From the NCBI GenBank assembly GCA_005503085.1, contig SCOI01000029.1, positions 1 through 64,000 of the forward strand: DNA of 64,000 nt. The letters run 5' to 3'. The notes beneath the pieces were generated by a model that made no database searches, had not been told where the DNA came from, and saw only the letters and a program-made list of their open reading frames with translations. Each line of letters starts with the position of its first letter. Position 1 is the first letter of the stretch. The translations under genes and the position numbers were made by a program. Source of the DNA: Burkholderiales bacterium C2 (GTDB lineage: Bacteria; Pseudomonadota; Gammaproteobacteria; Burkholderiales; Burkholderiaceae_C). Shown here in pieces: positions 43,220 through 52,777 of this stretch.

Positions 43220-43236
43220 AAGCAAGTTTGGATAGA

Positions 43237-43268
43237 AAAGCCCCCGCAGCGCAGGCTGCGGGGGCTTT
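43237..43268. terminator. Bidirectional terminator between glmM and the fasciclin gene
   Basis: Fourteen-base perfect arms AAAGCCCCCGCAGC / GCTGCGGGGGCTTT around GCAG, flanked by an A run and T-rich sequence. Confidence 0.9.
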
Positions 43269-43288
43269 CTTATGGGCCAGCTTTGGTC

Positions 43289-43771
43289 TTACTTCTTCGG
43301 CGGCATCAGTACGCGGTCGATTACGTGTGCGACGCCATTGGTGGCCTTGATATCGGCGTGTTGCACCATCGCGTCCTCGACGGTGACGAAATCGCCGGCC
43401 TTGGACAGGGCCACATTGGCGCCTTGCAGGGTCTTGGCGTTGCCGGGCTTGATGTCGGCGGCGCTCAGCTGGCTGTTCAGGATGTGATAGCTCAGCACGG
43501 CCTTGAGCTGATCGTTGTCCTTGGCCAGTGCCTCCAGGGTCTTGGCCGGGACGGCCTTGAAGGCCTCGTCGCTGGGCGCGAACACGGTCAGCGGGCCGCT
43601 GGCGCGCAGGCTGTCGCGCAGGCCGGCCTGGTCGACCAGGCGGTTGAAGGTGCTCAGCTGCGGATCGCGGCCCAGCGTGTCGGCCAGGGGGGCCGGCGCC
43701 GGTGCGGTGGCGCAGGCGCTCAGGCCCAGCGCCAGGGCGGCCAGGGCCAGGAATTGGGTGGTTTTGTTCAT
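43289..43771 (-). CDS. Fasciclin (FAS1)-domain lipoprotein, predicted Pho-regulon member
   Basis: 160 aa from ATG 43771. The signal peptide ends in a lipobox LSAC with Cys20, so a membrane-anchored lipoprotein is expected. The FAS1 domain runs 35-158: TFNRLVDQAGLRDSLRA, the H1 motif GPLTVFAPSDEAFKAVP, LSYHIL, and the H2-side NGVAHVIDRVLMPPK. FAS1 domains mediate adhesion or protein binding; the function in bacteria is mostly unknown. Three 11-bp-spaced PhoB-like half sites and a correctly placed -10 lie upstream (43813-43857), suggesting induction when phosphate is low. It is divergent from pstS. Confidence 0.9.
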   Translation of the reverse strand: MNKTTQFLALAALALGLSACATAPAPAPLADTLGRDPQLSTFNRLVDQAGLRDSLRASGPLTVFAPSDEAFKAVPAKTLEALAKDNDQLKAVLSYHILNSQLSAADIKPGNAKTLQGANVALSKAGDFVTVEDAMVQHADIKATNGVAHVIDRVLMPPKK

Positions 43772-43812
43772 CTCGAGGTCTCCGGTCCAGGGCATCAGGC
43801 CCAGCGGCACGG

Positions 43813-43857
43813 ACTGTAGGCAGGGTATGTGACAGACCGGTGAAATGATTGTGACAA
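43813..43857 (-). promoter_or_regulatory. PHO box and -10 of the fasciclin lipoprotein gene
   Basis: On the minus strand the half sites TTGTCAC, ATTTCAC and CTGTCAC begin exactly 11 bp apart (43857, 43846, 43835). Ten bases after the last comes TACAGT (43818-43813), the spacing seen between PHO box and -10 in E. coli PhoB promoters. Confidence 0.7.
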
Positions 43858-43907
43858 TGGCGTCGACGCCTTGTGCGGGTCTGGAGAGACTTCACGAGCG
43901 CCCGCTG

Positions 43908-43941
43908 TTGTCACCGACTCGTCACATTCAAGTCATAGGAT
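43908..43941 (+). promoter_or_regulatory. PHO box and -10 of the pstS operon
   Basis: TTGTCAC (43908) and TCGTCAC (43919) are 11 bp apart, followed after 10 bases by TAGGAT (43936-43941). A third in-phase half site, AAGTCAT, starts at 43930. The pstS ATG is 38 bases past the -10. Confidence 0.8.
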
Positions 43942-43979
43942 GGCACCCATCGTCAACCAAGCACTGCGATAGGTAACTC

Positions 43980-45020
43980 ATGAACTTCGTACATTTGAGC
44001 AAGGGTCTTGTTTTTGCGGCCGCTGCAACGCTGGCCCCGCTGGCCATGGCCCAGGACGTGACCGGTGCCGGTGCGACCTTCCCCGCACCGGTCTATGCCA
44101 AGTGGGCCGATGCCTACAACAAGGCCAGCGGTGCTCGTATCAACTATCAGTCGGTCGGCTCGGGTGCCGGCATTCGCCAGATCAAGGCCAAGACGGTGGA
44201 CTTCGGTGCTTCCGATATGCCGATCAAGGACGAGGAACTGGCCAAGGACGGCATGATCCAGTTCCCCACCGTGATCGGCGGCGTGGTGCCGGTGGTCAAT
44301 ATCAAGGGCATCACCCCGGGCCAGATCAAGCTGACCGGCCAGGTGCTGGGCGACATTTATCTGGGCAAGATCACCAAGTGGAATGATGCAGCGTTGACGG
44401 CGCTGAATCCCGGCGTCCCGCTGCCGGATGCTGCGATCGCCGTGGTCCGCCGCGCCGATGGCTCGGGCACCTCTTTCATCTTCACCAACTATCTGTCCAA
44501 GGTGAACGAGGAGTGGAAGAGCAAGGTGGGTGAGGGCACGGCCGTGAACTGGCCGACCGGTGCCGGCGGCAAGGGTAATGAGGGCGTGGCCGCTTTCGTC
44601 CAGCGTCTGCCCAACTCGATCGGTTATGTCGAGTATGCCTATGTCAAGCAGAACAAGATGACCTACACCTTGATGCGCAACAAGGACGGTCATTTCGTTA
44701 CCCCCAATGATTCGGCCTTCAAGGCCGCTGCGGCAGGTGCCGACTGGACGAAGTCCTTCTATCAAATCACGACCGAGCAACCCGGCAAGGATGCTTGGCC
44801 GCTGACCAACCCGACTTACATCCTGATGTACAAGACCCAGGAAAAACCGGCCAGCGCCGCCGCCAGCCTGAAGTTCTTTGACTGGGCCTTTGCCAACGGC
44901 GACAAGATGGCCGACGATCTGGACTACGTGCCGCTGCCGGACAGCGTCAAGGCCCTGGTGCGCAAGCAGTGGGCTGACAACCTGAAGGACGCTTCGGGCA
45001 AGGTCATCACTTACAAGTGA
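43980..45020 (+). CDS. pstS: Phosphate ABC transporter substrate-binding protein PstS
   Basis: 346 aa. Signal peptide 1-24 ends in LAMAQ. The mature start [21 protein letters not shown] and the phosphate-binding segments [24 protein letters not shown] and [17 protein letters not shown] are complete. It captures phosphate in the periplasm for PstCAB. It is the first gene of the pst-pho block and lies behind a PHO box. A stem-loop separates it from pstC. Confidence 0.97.
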   Translation: MNFVHLSKGLVFAAAATLAPLAMAQDVTGAGATFPAPVYAKWADAYNKASGARINYQSVGSGAGIRQIKAKTVDFGASDMPIKDEELAKDGMIQFPTVIGGVVPVVNIKGITPGQIKLTGQVLGDIYLGKITKWNDAALTALNPGVPLPDAAIAVVRRADGSGTSFIFTNYLSKVNEEWKSKVGEGTAVNWPTGAGGKGNEGVAAFVQRLPNSIGYVEYAYVKQNKMTYTLMRNKDGHFVTPNDSAFKAAAAGADWTKSFYQITTEQPGKDAWPLTNPTYILMYKTQEKPASAAASLKFFDWAFANGDKMADDLDYVPLPDSVKALVRKQWADNLKDASGKVITYK

Positions 45021-45041
45021 TTCTGAACTGAGCAGTGCCAG

Positions 45042-45069
45042 CAGCCCGGCAGTCAACGCTGTCGGGCTG
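45042..45069 (+). terminator. Stem-loop between pstS and pstC (likely partial terminator)
   Basis: CAGCCCGGCAG pairs with CTGTCGGGCTG (one mismatch) around six bases, followed by TTGTCG. It probably stabilises pstS mRNA or attenuates readthrough, giving more PstS than PstCAB. Confidence 0.5.
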
Positions 45070-45118
45070 TTGTCGAATCTGCCGCCGACTTTTCAACGCC
45101 TGACTCCCAGGAGGCCCC

Positions 45119-46144
45119 GTGGCCGCAATACTCCCAGCCAATAACTTCGAGTCCGGTGATCGTCCGGCAGAGCGGGTCCAGCCCCAGGGCAGCCCGCCAC
45201 CGCGTCGCCGCGTCGCGCCCTGGGCCGACACCGTGTTTTCGCTGCTCGCTCACAGCGCCGCCTGGCTGACGCTGGCCCTGCTGGTGGGCATCATCGTGTC
45301 GCTGCTGATTGGCGCGGCGCCGGCCATCCAGGAATTCGGCCTGGGCTTTCTGTGGACCAGCGAGTGGGACCCTGTCCAGGAGAAGTTCGGCGGCCTGGTG
45401 ATGATTTACGGCACGCTGATGACTTCCTTCATCGCGCTGCTGATCGCGGTGCCGGTGAGCTTCGGCATCGCGCTGTTCCTGACCGAGCTCTCGCCCAACT
45501 GGCTGCGTCGGCCGCTGGGTGTCGCGGTCGAGCTCTTGGCCGCCGTGCCGTCCATCGTCTACGGCATGTGGGGCCTCTTGGTGTTCGGCCCCATTCTGGC
45601 CACCTATGTGCAGCAGCCGCTGCAGGCGATGCTCAGCGGTGTGCCCTATCTGGGCGCCCTGGTGTCGGGGCCCCCGGTGGGCATCGGCATCCTGTCGGCC
45701 GGCATCATCCTGGCCATCATGATCATCCCTTTCATCGCCGCAGTGATGCGCGATGTCTTCGAGGTCACGCCGCCGATGCTGAAGGAAAGCGCTTACGGTC
45801 TTGGCGCCACCACCTGGGAGGTGGTCTGGAAGATCGTGCTGCCCTACACCAAGACCGGCGTGGTCGGCGGCATCATGCTGGGCCTGGGCCGCGCCTTGGG
45901 CGAGACCATGGCCATCACCTTTGTGATCGGCAATATGAATCAGCTGGACTCGCTGTCGGTGTTCGAGGCGGCCAACAGCATCACCTCGGCGCTGGCCAAT
46001 GAGTTCGCCGAGGCCGGCGAGGGCCTGCATCAGGCGTCGCTGATCTATCTGGGCCTGGTGCTGTTCTTCATCACCTTCGTGGTGCTGGCCTGCTCCAAGG
46101 TGCTGTTGTCGCAACTGAAGAAGAACGAGGGGACGCGGTCATGA
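45119..46144 (+). CDS. pstC: Phosphate ABC transporter permease PstC
   Basis: 341 aa with a GTG start and AGGAGG five bases upstream. About six membrane helices lie after a roughly 40-residue Pro/Arg-rich cytoplasmic start. The permease EAA-like loop is [44 protein letters not shown], preceded by [14 protein letters not shown]. It pairs with PstA to form the channel. It overlaps pstA by 4 bases (ATGA). Confidence 0.96.
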   Translation: MAAILPANNFESGDRPAERVQPQGSPPPRRRVAPWADTVFSLLAHSAAWLTLALLVGIIVSLLIGAAPAIQEFGLGFLWTSEWDPVQEKFGGLVMIYGTLMTSFIALLIAVPVSFGIALFLTELSPNWLRRPLGVAVELLAAVPSIVYGMWGLLVFGPILATYVQQPLQAMLSGVPYLGALVSGPPVGIGILSAGIILAIMIIPFIAAVMRDVFEVTPPMLKESAYGLGATTWEVVWKIVLPYTKTGVVGGIMLGLGRALGETMAITFVIGNMNQLDSLSVFEAANSITSALANEFAEAGEGLHQASLIYLGLVLFFITFVVLACSKVLLSQLKKNEGTRS

Positions 46145-47016
46145 GCGCCACCACCATCTCCGCCCTGGATGCCAAGCGCCTGGCCATGCATGCCAAGCGC
46201 AAGCGGGTCAACGCGGTTGCGCTGGCCCTGTCGCTGGCTGCAATGGCCTTCGGCCTGTTCTGGCTGATGTGGATCCTGTTCGAGACCGTGCGCCTGGGCG
46301 TCGGCGGGCTGGCGCTGGCCACCTTCACCGAGATGACCCCGCCGCCGCAGGCCGAGACCGGCGGCCTGGCCAATGCCATCTTCGGTTCGGTCGTGATGGT
46401 CGGTCTGGCCACAGCGCTGGGCACGCCGGTCGGCGTGCTGGCCGGTATCTACCTGGCCGAGTACGGCCAGAAAACCTGGCTGGGCAGCACGGTGCGTTTC
46501 ATCAACGACATCCTGCTGTCGGCGCCTTCCATCGTCGTCGGCCTGTTCATCTACGCGGTCGTGGTCGCCAAGATGAAGAGCTTCTCGGGCTTTGCCGGCA
46601 TCCTGGCGCTGGCGCTGATCGTGATCCCGGTCGTGATACGCACCACCGAGAACATGCTGAGCCTGATCCCGAATGCCTTGCGCGAGGCGGCCTATGCGCT
46701 GGGCACGCCGAAGTGGAAGGTCATCATGTCGGTGACCCTGAAGTCGGCCCGCGCCGGCGTGCTGACCGGCATCTTGCTGGCCCTGGCCCGCATTTCTGGC
46801 GAGACCGCACCGCTGCTGTTCACCGCGCTGTCGAATCAGTTCTGGACCTCGGACCTGAGTGCGCCGATGGCCAGCCTGCCGGTCACGATCTTCAAATTCG
46901 CGATGAGCCCCTACGAAAACTGGCAGAAGCTGGCCTGGGCGGGCGTGTTCATCATCACCATTGGCGTGCTGCTGCTGAATATCCTGGCGCGCGTGCTCTT
47001 CAAGAACAAGCATTAA
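46141..47016 (+). CDS. pstA: Phosphate ABC transporter permease PstA
   Basis: 291 aa with six membrane segments. The element [18 protein letters not shown] and the EAA-like loop [48 protein letters not shown] mark PstA. A family feature is the late TAL segment ([22 protein letters not shown]). It works with PstC as the transmembrane half of the importer. pstB follows after 15 bases. Confidence 0.96.
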   Translation: MSATTISALDAKRLAMHAKRKRVNAVALALSLAAMAFGLFWLMWILFETVRLGVGGLALATFTEMTPPPQAETGGLANAIFGSVVMVGLATALGTPVGVLAGIYLAEYGQKTWLGSTVRFINDILLSAPSIVVGLFIYAVVVAKMKSFSGFAGILALALIVIPVVIRTTENMLSLIPNALREAAYALGTPKWKVIMSVTLKSARAGVLTGILLALARISGETAPLLFTALSNQFWTSDLSAPMASLPVTIFKFAMSPYENWQKLAWAGVFIITIGVLLLNILARVLFKNKH

Positions 47017-47031
47017 GAGGGCTTAACCACC

Positions 47032-47817
47032 ATGGACGCAAAAGTCGACATGCCCATCACCGAGCGGGCCAAGCTCTCGGTCAAGAACCTGAACTTCTAT
47101 TACGGCAATTTCCATGCCCTGAAGAACATCAATCTGGACATTCCGGAGAAGAAGGTCACCGCCTTCATCGGCCCCTCGGGCTGTGGCAAGTCCACCCTGC
47201 TGCGCACGCTGAACCGCATGTTCGAGCTCTATCCGGAGCAGCGCGCCGAGGGCCAGATCCTGCTGGACGGCAATGACATCCTGACCAGCCGCGACGATGT
47301 CTCGCTGGTGCGCGCCAAGATCGGCATGGTGTTCCAGAAGCCGACGCCGTTCCCGATGTCGATCTACGACAACATCGCCTTCGGTGTGCGCCTGTTCGAG
47401 ACACTGCCGCGGGTCGAGATGGATGAGCGGGTCGAATGGGCGCTGAAGAAGGCGGCCCTGTGGAACGAGGTCAAGGACAAGCTCAACCAGAGCGGCTCGG
47501 GCCTCTCCGGCGGCCAGCAGCAGCGTCTGTGCATCGCCCGCGGCATCGCGATCAAGCCCGAGGTGCTGCTGCTCGACGAGCCTTGCTCGGCGCTGGACCC
47601 GATCTCCACCGGCAAGATCGAGGAGCTGATCCACGAGCTCAAGAGCGACTACACGGTGGCCATCGTGACCCACAACATGCAGCAGGCCGCGCGCTGCTCG
47701 GACTACACGGCCTATATGTACCTGGGCGACCTGATCGAGTTCGGCCCGACGGCCGAGCTGTTCATGAAGCCCAAGCGCAAGGACACCGAAGACTACATCA
47801 CCGGCCGCTTCGGCTGA
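47032..47817 (+). CDS. pstB: Phosphate ABC transporter ATP-binding protein PstB
   Basis: 261 aa. Walker A is GPSGCGKST, the Q-loop lies in [13 protein letters not shown], the ABC signature is [16 protein letters not shown], Walker B is [13 protein letters not shown], and the switch His is in [13 protein letters not shown]. The substrate-specific piece [16 protein letters not shown] is typical of PstB. It energises PstCA and helps signal phosphate status with PhoU. Confidence 0.98.
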   Translation: MDAKVDMPITERAKLSVKNLNFYYGNFHALKNINLDIPEKKVTAFIGPSGCGKSTLLRTLNRMFELYPEQRAEGQILLDGNDILTSRDDVSLVRAKIGMVFQKPTPFPMSIYDNIAFGVRLFETLPRVEMDERVEWALKKAALWNEVKDKLNQSGSGLSGGQQQRLCIARGIAIKPEVLLLDEPCSALDPISTGKIEELIHELKSDYTVAIVTHNMQQAARCSDYTAYMYLGDLIEFGPTAELFMKPKRKDTEDYITGRFG

Positions 47818-47833
47818 GCCAGGGAGACACACC

Positions 47834-48541
47834 ATGAGCGACAAGCATCTCTCAACCCAATTCGATGCCGAGCTGAGCGGCATCTCGACCCGCGTGCTGG
47901 AAATGGGCGGTCTGGTCGAGGCCCAGGTGGCGCAGGCGGTCAACGCGCTGACCACCTTCAGCGGCGAGATCGCCAGCGTCGTGCTGCAGACCGAGGAGCG
48001 CGTCAACGCGATGGAAGTGGAGATCGACCGCGATCTGTCCAGCATCATCGCGCGCCGCCAGCCCACGGCCCGAGATCTGCGCCTGCTGATTGCGATCTCC
48101 AAGACCATCGCCAATCTGGAGCGCGTCGGTGACGAGGCCGCACGCATCGCCCGCACGGTGCAGCGCCTGATCAACTCCGGCGTCTCGAGCCGGCTGCGCC
48201 TGCCGATGTCGGACCTGGCCTTCGAGGCCGATCTGGCCGTGGCCCTGCTGCGCAAGGCGCTGGATGCCTTCGCGCGTCTGGATGTCGAGAAGGCGCTGGA
48301 AGTGCTAAAGCAGGACGATCAGATCGACAAGGAATTCGATGGCCTGCTGCGCAAGCTGATCACTTACATGATGGAAGACCCGCGCACCATCTCCACCGCC
48401 ATCGACATGGTCTTCGTCGCCAAGGCGATCGAGCGCGTCGGCGACCATGCCAAGAATCTGGCCGAGGTCATCATCTATGTGGTCAAGGGCACCGATGTGC
48501 GTCACAACACGCCCGAGGCGGTTGAGACCATGGTGCGCTGA
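47834..48541 (+). CDS. phoU: Phosphate signalling protein PhoU
   Basis: 235 aa, all-alpha. Two three-helix repeats carry the metal-binding E/D patterns: VNAMEVEIDRDLSSIIARRQPTARDLR in the first and DKEFDGLLRKLITYMMEDPRTI in the second, with KTIANLERVGDEAARIAR and KAIERVGDHAKNLAE matching at their ends. PhoU links Pst transport state to PhoR inhibition. It follows pstB by 16 bases. Confidence 0.97.
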   Translation: MSDKHLSTQFDAELSGISTRVLEMGGLVEAQVAQAVNALTTFSGEIASVVLQTEERVNAMEVEIDRDLSSIIARRQPTARDLRLLIAISKTIANLERVGDEAARIARTVQRLINSGVSSRLRLPMSDLAFEADLAVALLRKALDAFARLDVEKALEVLKQDDQIDKEFDGLLRKLITYMMEDPRTISTAIDMVFVAKAIERVGDHAKNLAEVIIYVVKGTDVRHNTPEAVETMVR

Positions 48542-48565
48542 GGCCCCGAGCAGAAGGAAAACAAT

Positions 48566-49267
48566 ATGAGCCGTATCCTGGTGGTGGAAGATGAATCGGC
48601 GATTGCCGAGCTGATCTCGATCAATCTGCGTCATGCCGGATTCGATGTGACGATCGCCGGCAGTGCCGATCAGGCGCAGCTGGAGGTGGATCGGGTGCTG
48701 CCGGACCTGGTGGTGCTGGACTGGATGCTGCCGGGCCAGTCGGGCCTGGCGCTGGCGCGGCTGTGGCGCGGCGCGGTGCGCACCAAGGAGCTGCCCATCA
48801 TCATGCTGACCGCGCGGGCCGAGGAGACCGACAAGGTCTCGGGGCTGGATGCCGGCGCCGATGACTATCTGACCAAGCCCTTCTCGACCAATGAGTTGCT
48901 GGCGCGCATCCGTGCGGTGCTGCGCCGCAAGGCGCCCGAGGCGCTGGATTCGGTGGTCGAGATCGGCGGCCTGAGCCTGGACCCGGGTACGCGCCGTGTC
49001 AGCCGCGAAGGTGTTGAGGTCAAGCTGGGTCCCACCGAGTTCCGCCTGCTGCACTTCTTCATGACCCATCCCGAGCGTGTGCACAGCCGCTCGCAACTGC
49101 TGGACCGGGTCTGGGGCGACCATGTCTTCATCGAGGAGCGCACGGTGGACGTGCATGTCAAGCGTCTGCGTGAGGCGCTGGAGCGCGTGCAGTGCGCACG
49201 CATGATAGAGACGGTGCGTGGCGCGGGTTACCGGCTGACGCAACAGGCCAGCGCGCTGTCTGCCTGA
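48566..49267 (+). CDS. phoB: Phosphate regulon response regulator PhoB
   Basis: 233 aa. The receiver has Glu8/Asp9 (VVEDES), the phospho-acceptor Asp52 (VVLDWMLPGQSG), Thr in IMLTARAEE and Lys in YLTKPFS. The winged-helix output domain includes EVKLGPTEFRLLHFFMTHPERVHSR and the recognition helix region EERTVDVHVKRLREAL. It would bind the PHO boxes upstream of pstS and the fasciclin gene. phoR follows after 19 bases. Confidence 0.97.
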   Translation: MSRILVVEDESAIAELISINLRHAGFDVTIAGSADQAQLEVDRVLPDLVVLDWMLPGQSGLALARLWRGAVRTKELPIIMLTARAEETDKVSGLDAGADDYLTKPFSTNELLARIRAVLRRKAPEALDSVVEIGGLSLDPGTRRVSREGVEVKLGPTEFRLLHFFMTHPERVHSRSQLLDRVWGDHVFIEERTVDVHVKRLREALERVQCARMIETVRGAGYRLTQQASALSA

Positions 49268-49286
49268 GCCAGGAACTGGAGTTTCA

Positions 49287-50648
49287 GTGAACTGGCTGCT
49301 GCCGCGTATCGCATTCGCCGCCCTGGCCGTGGCTCTGGGTGCCTTGGTCGGCGTATGGGTGGGGCGCTGGTCGCAGGCGCCTTTTCTGGGTGAGGCGCTG
49401 GGTGCGGGCAGTGCGGTGCTGGTGCTGGTGCTGGTCGACTCGCTGCGCGGCCATCGCCTGATCCACTGGCTGCGCGGCAATCAGCAGGGTGCTGCGCCGC
49501 GCGACACCGGCTTCTGGGGCGAGTTGGGCTATCGCATCGAGCGCGCGGTCCGCGAGCGTGAGCGCGTCATTGATCGCGAGCGCCTGCAGCTCTCGCAGTT
49601 CCTGTCCGCCATCGAGGCCTCGCCCAATGGCGTGCTGATGCTGGACCGGCATGACCATATCCAGTGGTGCAACAAGGTGGCGGCCGACCACTTCGCGCTC
49701 GATCCGCAACGCGATCTGCAGCAGCGCATCACGAATCTGGTGCGCTCACCGGCTTTTGTCAGCTATCTGCAGTCAGGGCAGTACGCCGAGCCGCTGATGC
49801 TGGGCAACACCCGCGGTGCCGGCAATCTATCGGTGGTGGTGCGCTCCTATGGTGAGGGCATGCGTCTGGTGCTGTCGCAGGACGTCACCGAGCGCGAGCG
49901 CGCCGAGAGCATGCGGCGCGACTTTGTCGCCAATGTCTCGCACGAGATTCGCACGCCGCTGACGGTGCTGACCGGTTTCATCGAGACCATGAGTTCGCTG
50001 CCGCTGACCGAGGCCGAGCGCAAGCGCGTGCTCTTCCTGATGGGGCAGCAGACCCAGCGCATGCTGACCCTGGTCAGCGATCTGCTGACCCTGGCCCAGC
50101 TGGAAGGCAGCCCGCGCCCGGCGCCGGACCGCTGGGTCAGCCTGGATGGCTTGCTGAACCGCGTCGCATCGGATGCGCAGGCGCTGTCCTCGGGCCGGCA
50201 CCAGATCAGCGTGCAGACCGAGACCCATGCCGATGTGGCCGGCGTCGAGCCCGAGTTGCTCAGCGCGGCCGCCAATCTGGTGACCAATGCGGTGCGCTAC
50301 ACGCCGGACGGTGGCGCCATCGATGTGGTCTGGCGCCTGCAGACCGATGGCAGCGGCGAGCTGAGCGTCTGCGACACCGGCCCGGGCATCGCGCGTGAGC
50401 ATCTGCCGCGTCTGACCGAGCGCTTCTACCGTGTCGACGGCAGCCGCTCGCGCGAGACCGGCGGCACCGGCCTGGGTCTGTCCATCGTCAAGCATGTGGC
50501 GCAGCGCCATGGCGGCGAACTGCACATCCAGAGCGAACCCGGCAAGGGCTCGAAGTTTCGCCTGGTGCTGCCGGCCGTGCGGGTGCGGGTGGCCGGTGGC
50601 GAGGCCGAGGTGGGCGTCGAGGCGGCGATGCCGCGCGCCCAGGCCTGA
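49287..50648 (+). CDS. phoR: Phosphate regulon sensor histidine kinase PhoR
   Basis: 453 aa, GTG start. Two hydrophobic segments at 5-25 and 38-52 anchor it, with almost no periplasmic loop, as is usual for PhoR. A PAS domain covers about 105-200. The phospho-acceptor is His219 (NVSHEIRTPLTVL). The ATPase boxes are visible: N (NLVTNAVRYTPDGG), G1 (VCDTGPGIA) and G2 (GGTGLGLSIVKHVAQRHGG). It autophosphorylates when phosphate is scarce and activates PhoB. Seven bases separate its stop from that of the convergent GT-C-like gene. Confidence 0.96.
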   Translation: MNWLLPRIAFAALAVALGALVGVWVGRWSQAPFLGEALGAGSAVLVLVLVDSLRGHRLIHWLRGNQQGAAPRDTGFWGELGYRIERAVRERERVIDRERLQLSQFLSAIEASPNGVLMLDRHDHIQWCNKVAADHFALDPQRDLQQRITNLVRSPAFVSYLQSGQYAEPLMLGNTRGAGNLSVVVRSYGEGMRLVLSQDVTERERAESMRRDFVANVSHEIRTPLTVLTGFIETMSSLPLTEAERKRVLFLMGQQTQRMLTLVSDLLTLAQLEGSPRPAPDRWVSLDGLLNRVASDAQALSSGRHQISVQTETHADVAGVEPELLSAAANLVTNAVRYTPDGGAIDVVWRLQTDGSGELSVCDTGPGIAREHLPRLTERFYRVDGSRSRETGGTGLGLSIVKHVAQRHGGELHIQSEPGKGSKFRLVLPAVRVRVAGGEAEVGVEAAMPRAQA

Positions 50649-50655
50649 AGATGTC

Positions 50656-52305
50656 TCAGAGCCGGCGCAGCACCAGGTAGTGCTGCACCCGATCGGTCGG
50701 GCGGCGCACGGTGCCGACCTGGCTCCAACCCTCGGGCAGCGTTGCCTGGGTATCGTTCTGCAGCAGCGCGTACTGGCAGCTGCTCTGTGCCAGCGGCCGG
50801 CGTGCCTCGATCACCCAGCCGCCCTGAAACTCCAGCGAGGCCAGCATCGACATCGGCTGGCCCGGTGCGGCCAGGCAGTTGAATTCGGTGGGCAACTGGC
50901 TGCGCAGCCGCTCGATCAGTGCACGATTGCTGCGCGCATAGTCCAGCAGCGGCAGCCACAAGCTCATCGCCAGCAGCCACAGCAGGGCCACGCCGCCGGC
51001 CGGCAGTACCAGGCTTTTCCACAGCGCATGCTGGTGGCGGGCGGTGCGCCAGCGCACCAGTGCGATCCAGGCGGCCGTGCCGAGCAGGGCCACAGCCAGC
51101 GCCAGCGGATGGAAGCTGGGCTCGAAGCCCTGCGCCAGCTTGCGGATATTGGCCAGCGGCTGGGTCGGCCAGCCGGCCTGCATCGAGGCGTAGTAGGCCC
51201 ACACGAAAAGCGCGCCGGCGCTGAAGAAGAACACCGAGAACCAGTCCATCGCCGCCGCGACGCTGCGCCTCAGCGTCGGCAGCGCGAAGCTGGCCAGCAC
51301 GGCCAGCGCCGGCAGCGCCAGCAGCAGCGCGCGGTCCGAGCCATTCATCAGCAGGCTGGTGATCAGCGGCACCAGCACGCCCAGCAACGGCACGCTGACA
51401 TGGCGATGCTGCCAGTGGCGCCGCCAGCGCCACAGCGTCCACAAGGCCATCGGCCAGGCCGGCCAGCAGAACCAGGCCAGTTGGCTGACGAAACGCAGCG
51501 GGTCCTTGGCGTGGCCGTCCACGGCGACGCGCCAGGCCCAACCCCGGAATTCCCAGGCGCTCAGTGCCCCCAAGGCCACGGCTATGAGCAGCCAGGGCAG
51601 CAGGCGCCGCACCGGCTCATAGCTGGAGCGGCGTACCAGCCAGGCGCCGCCGGCCCCCAGCGCCACGGCCATCGCCGGCGCGCCGCTGGCCGCCAGCAGT
51701 GGCAGGGCCAGCAGCACCGCCACACGGGCCTTGGTTTCGCGATAGGGCGCGGCCGCCAGGCCATAGATGAACAGGCTACCGGCCAGCAGTTGCATTAGCT
51801 CGGGCGTCGTTTCATGGCCCAGCAGCAGCAGCCCCAGCGAGGCCACCAGGGCCAGCAGCGCACCATCGGCCAACGCGCGCGCGTAGTCGATCGCATGGGC
51901 CTCGCCGCCAAAGGCAAAGGCCACCGGCTGGGCGGCATCGGTGCGAGCCAGATGGAAGGTCGTGTACCAGACCAGCACCAGCACGGCCACCAGGGCCAGG
52001 CCGAAGGGCAGGCGCGCGGCCAGCGCCGGGTCCAGGAAGGGTAAGGCCTTGATGAAGGCGGCACCGATCCAGTAGGGCAGCAGGCCGCCTTCGGCCGGAA
52101 TGCCGGCAATCGCCGGCTGCCACCAGGGGGCATGGCCTTGCGCGATGCTGGCCATGAAGCCGAAGGCCGTCATGTCAGCATTGCGCCAGGGGTCGCGGCC
52201 AAACAGGCCGGGAATCACATAGGCGGCACAGAACAGCAGCAGGGCCAGGCGCGGCAGCCGCTGGGCGCCGCGTTCGGCCACGATGGCGGGGTTGGGCAGG
52301 TTCAC
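50656..52305 (-). CDS. GT-C-like multi-pass membrane protein (ArnT/PMT-like)
   Basis: 549 aa with about a dozen hydrophobic segments and a soluble C-terminal part of about 90 residues. The first periplasmic loop carries LFGRDPWRNADMTAFGFMA, whose RDxWxxDM-like acidic pattern resembles the catalytic loop of ArnT/PMT glycosyltransferases, and EGGLLPYWIGAAFIK fits the next family element. Such enzymes move sugars from polyprenyl carriers to lipids or proteins. No lipid-A or carrier-synthesis genes are close, so donor and acceptor are unknown. It converges on phoR. Confidence 0.7.
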   Translation of the reverse strand: MNLPNPAIVAERGAQRLPRLALLLFCAAYVIPGLFGRDPWRNADMTAFGFMASIAQGHAPWWQPAIAGIPAEGGLLPYWIGAAFIKALPFLDPALAARLPFGLALVAVLVLVWYTTFHLARTDAAQPVAFAFGGEAHAIDYARALADGALLALVASLGLLLLGHETTPELMQLLAGSLFIYGLAAAPYRETKARVAVLLALPLLAASGAPAMAVALGAGGAWLVRRSSYEPVRRLLPWLLIAVALGALSAWEFRGWAWRVAVDGHAKDPLRFVSQLAWFCWPAWPMALWTLWRWRRHWQHRHVSVPLLGVLVPLITSLLMNGSDRALLLALPALAVLASFALPTLRRSVAAAMDWFSVFFFSAGALFVWAYYASMQAGWPTQPLANIRKLAQGFEPSFHPLALAVALLGTAAWIALVRWRTARHQHALWKSLVLPAGGVALLWLLAMSLWLPLLDYARSNRALIERLRSQLPTEFNCLAAPGQPMSMLASLEFQGGWVIEARRPLAQSSCQYALLQNDTQATLPEGWSQVGTVRRPTDRVQHYLVLRRL

Positions 52306-52378
52306 GCGCGGGATTCTTCTACGGGTTTGTCTCGGTGCGCATCATGCCGCAGAACCTGGGCTCTTCCGGCCCCATGAA

Positions 52379-52402
52379 AAAAGGCAGCCTGAGCTGCCTT
52401 TT
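52379..52402. terminator. Terminator after rpmE2
   Basis: Ten-base perfect arms AAAAGGCAGC / GCTGCCTTTT around CTGA, with a T run on the minus strand. It lies 29 bases past the rpmE2 stop. Confidence 0.85.
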
Positions 52403-52431
52403 GCTGGACCGCCGCGCAAGCGGCGATGTCT

Positions 52432-52686
52432 TTACTTCTTGAACTGCGCAAACTTGTTGCGGAACTTCTCGACGCGACCGCCCAGATTGTCGATGCTCTT
52501 TTGCTGGCCGGTGTAGAAGGGGTGCGACTCGCTGGTGGTTTCCAGCTTGACCAGGGGCAGCGTGCGGCCGTCTTCCAGGGTCACGGAGTCCTTGGTCTGC
52601 ACGGTCGAGCGCGTGATGAACTGGAAACCGTTGGATTGGTCCACGAAGGCCACTTCGCGGTAGTTGGGGTGAATGCCGTCTTTCAT
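52432..52686 (-). CDS. rpmE2: 50S ribosomal protein L31, type B (zinc-free)
   Basis: 84 aa from ATG 52686 ([23 protein letters not shown]). The core [29 protein letters not shown] and [14 protein letters not shown] matches L31 type B. It contains no cysteine, so the zinc ribbon of type A L31 is absent (C-minus form). It lies downstream of rho, as usual for Burkholderiales. Confidence 0.95.
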   Translation of the reverse strand: MKDGIHPNYREVAFVDQSNGFQFITRSTVQTKDSVTLEDGRTLPLVKLETTSESHPFYTGQQKSIDNLGGRVEKFRNKFAQFKK

Positions 52687-52760
52687 GAGAGACCTCTCGC
52701 TGCAGTGCCGGTAGCCACGCCGCACCATGCGACGCACTTTCCGACAGCGGAAAAACGCGG

Positions 52761-52766
52761 ATTATA
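52761..52766 (-). promoter_or_regulatory. Candidate -10 of rpmE2
   Basis: TATAAT on the minus strand, 74 bases before the rpmE2 ATG, just past the rho terminator hairpins. The -35 region is poor (TTCGGG, approximately). Confidence 0.45.
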
Positions 52767-52777
52767 GCCTGAAGTAG

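Noticed and set aside
41099-43225. 708-codon open frame antisense to folP/glmM
   Set aside because: Spans two genes with complete catalytic motifs on the other strand; no motif of its own.
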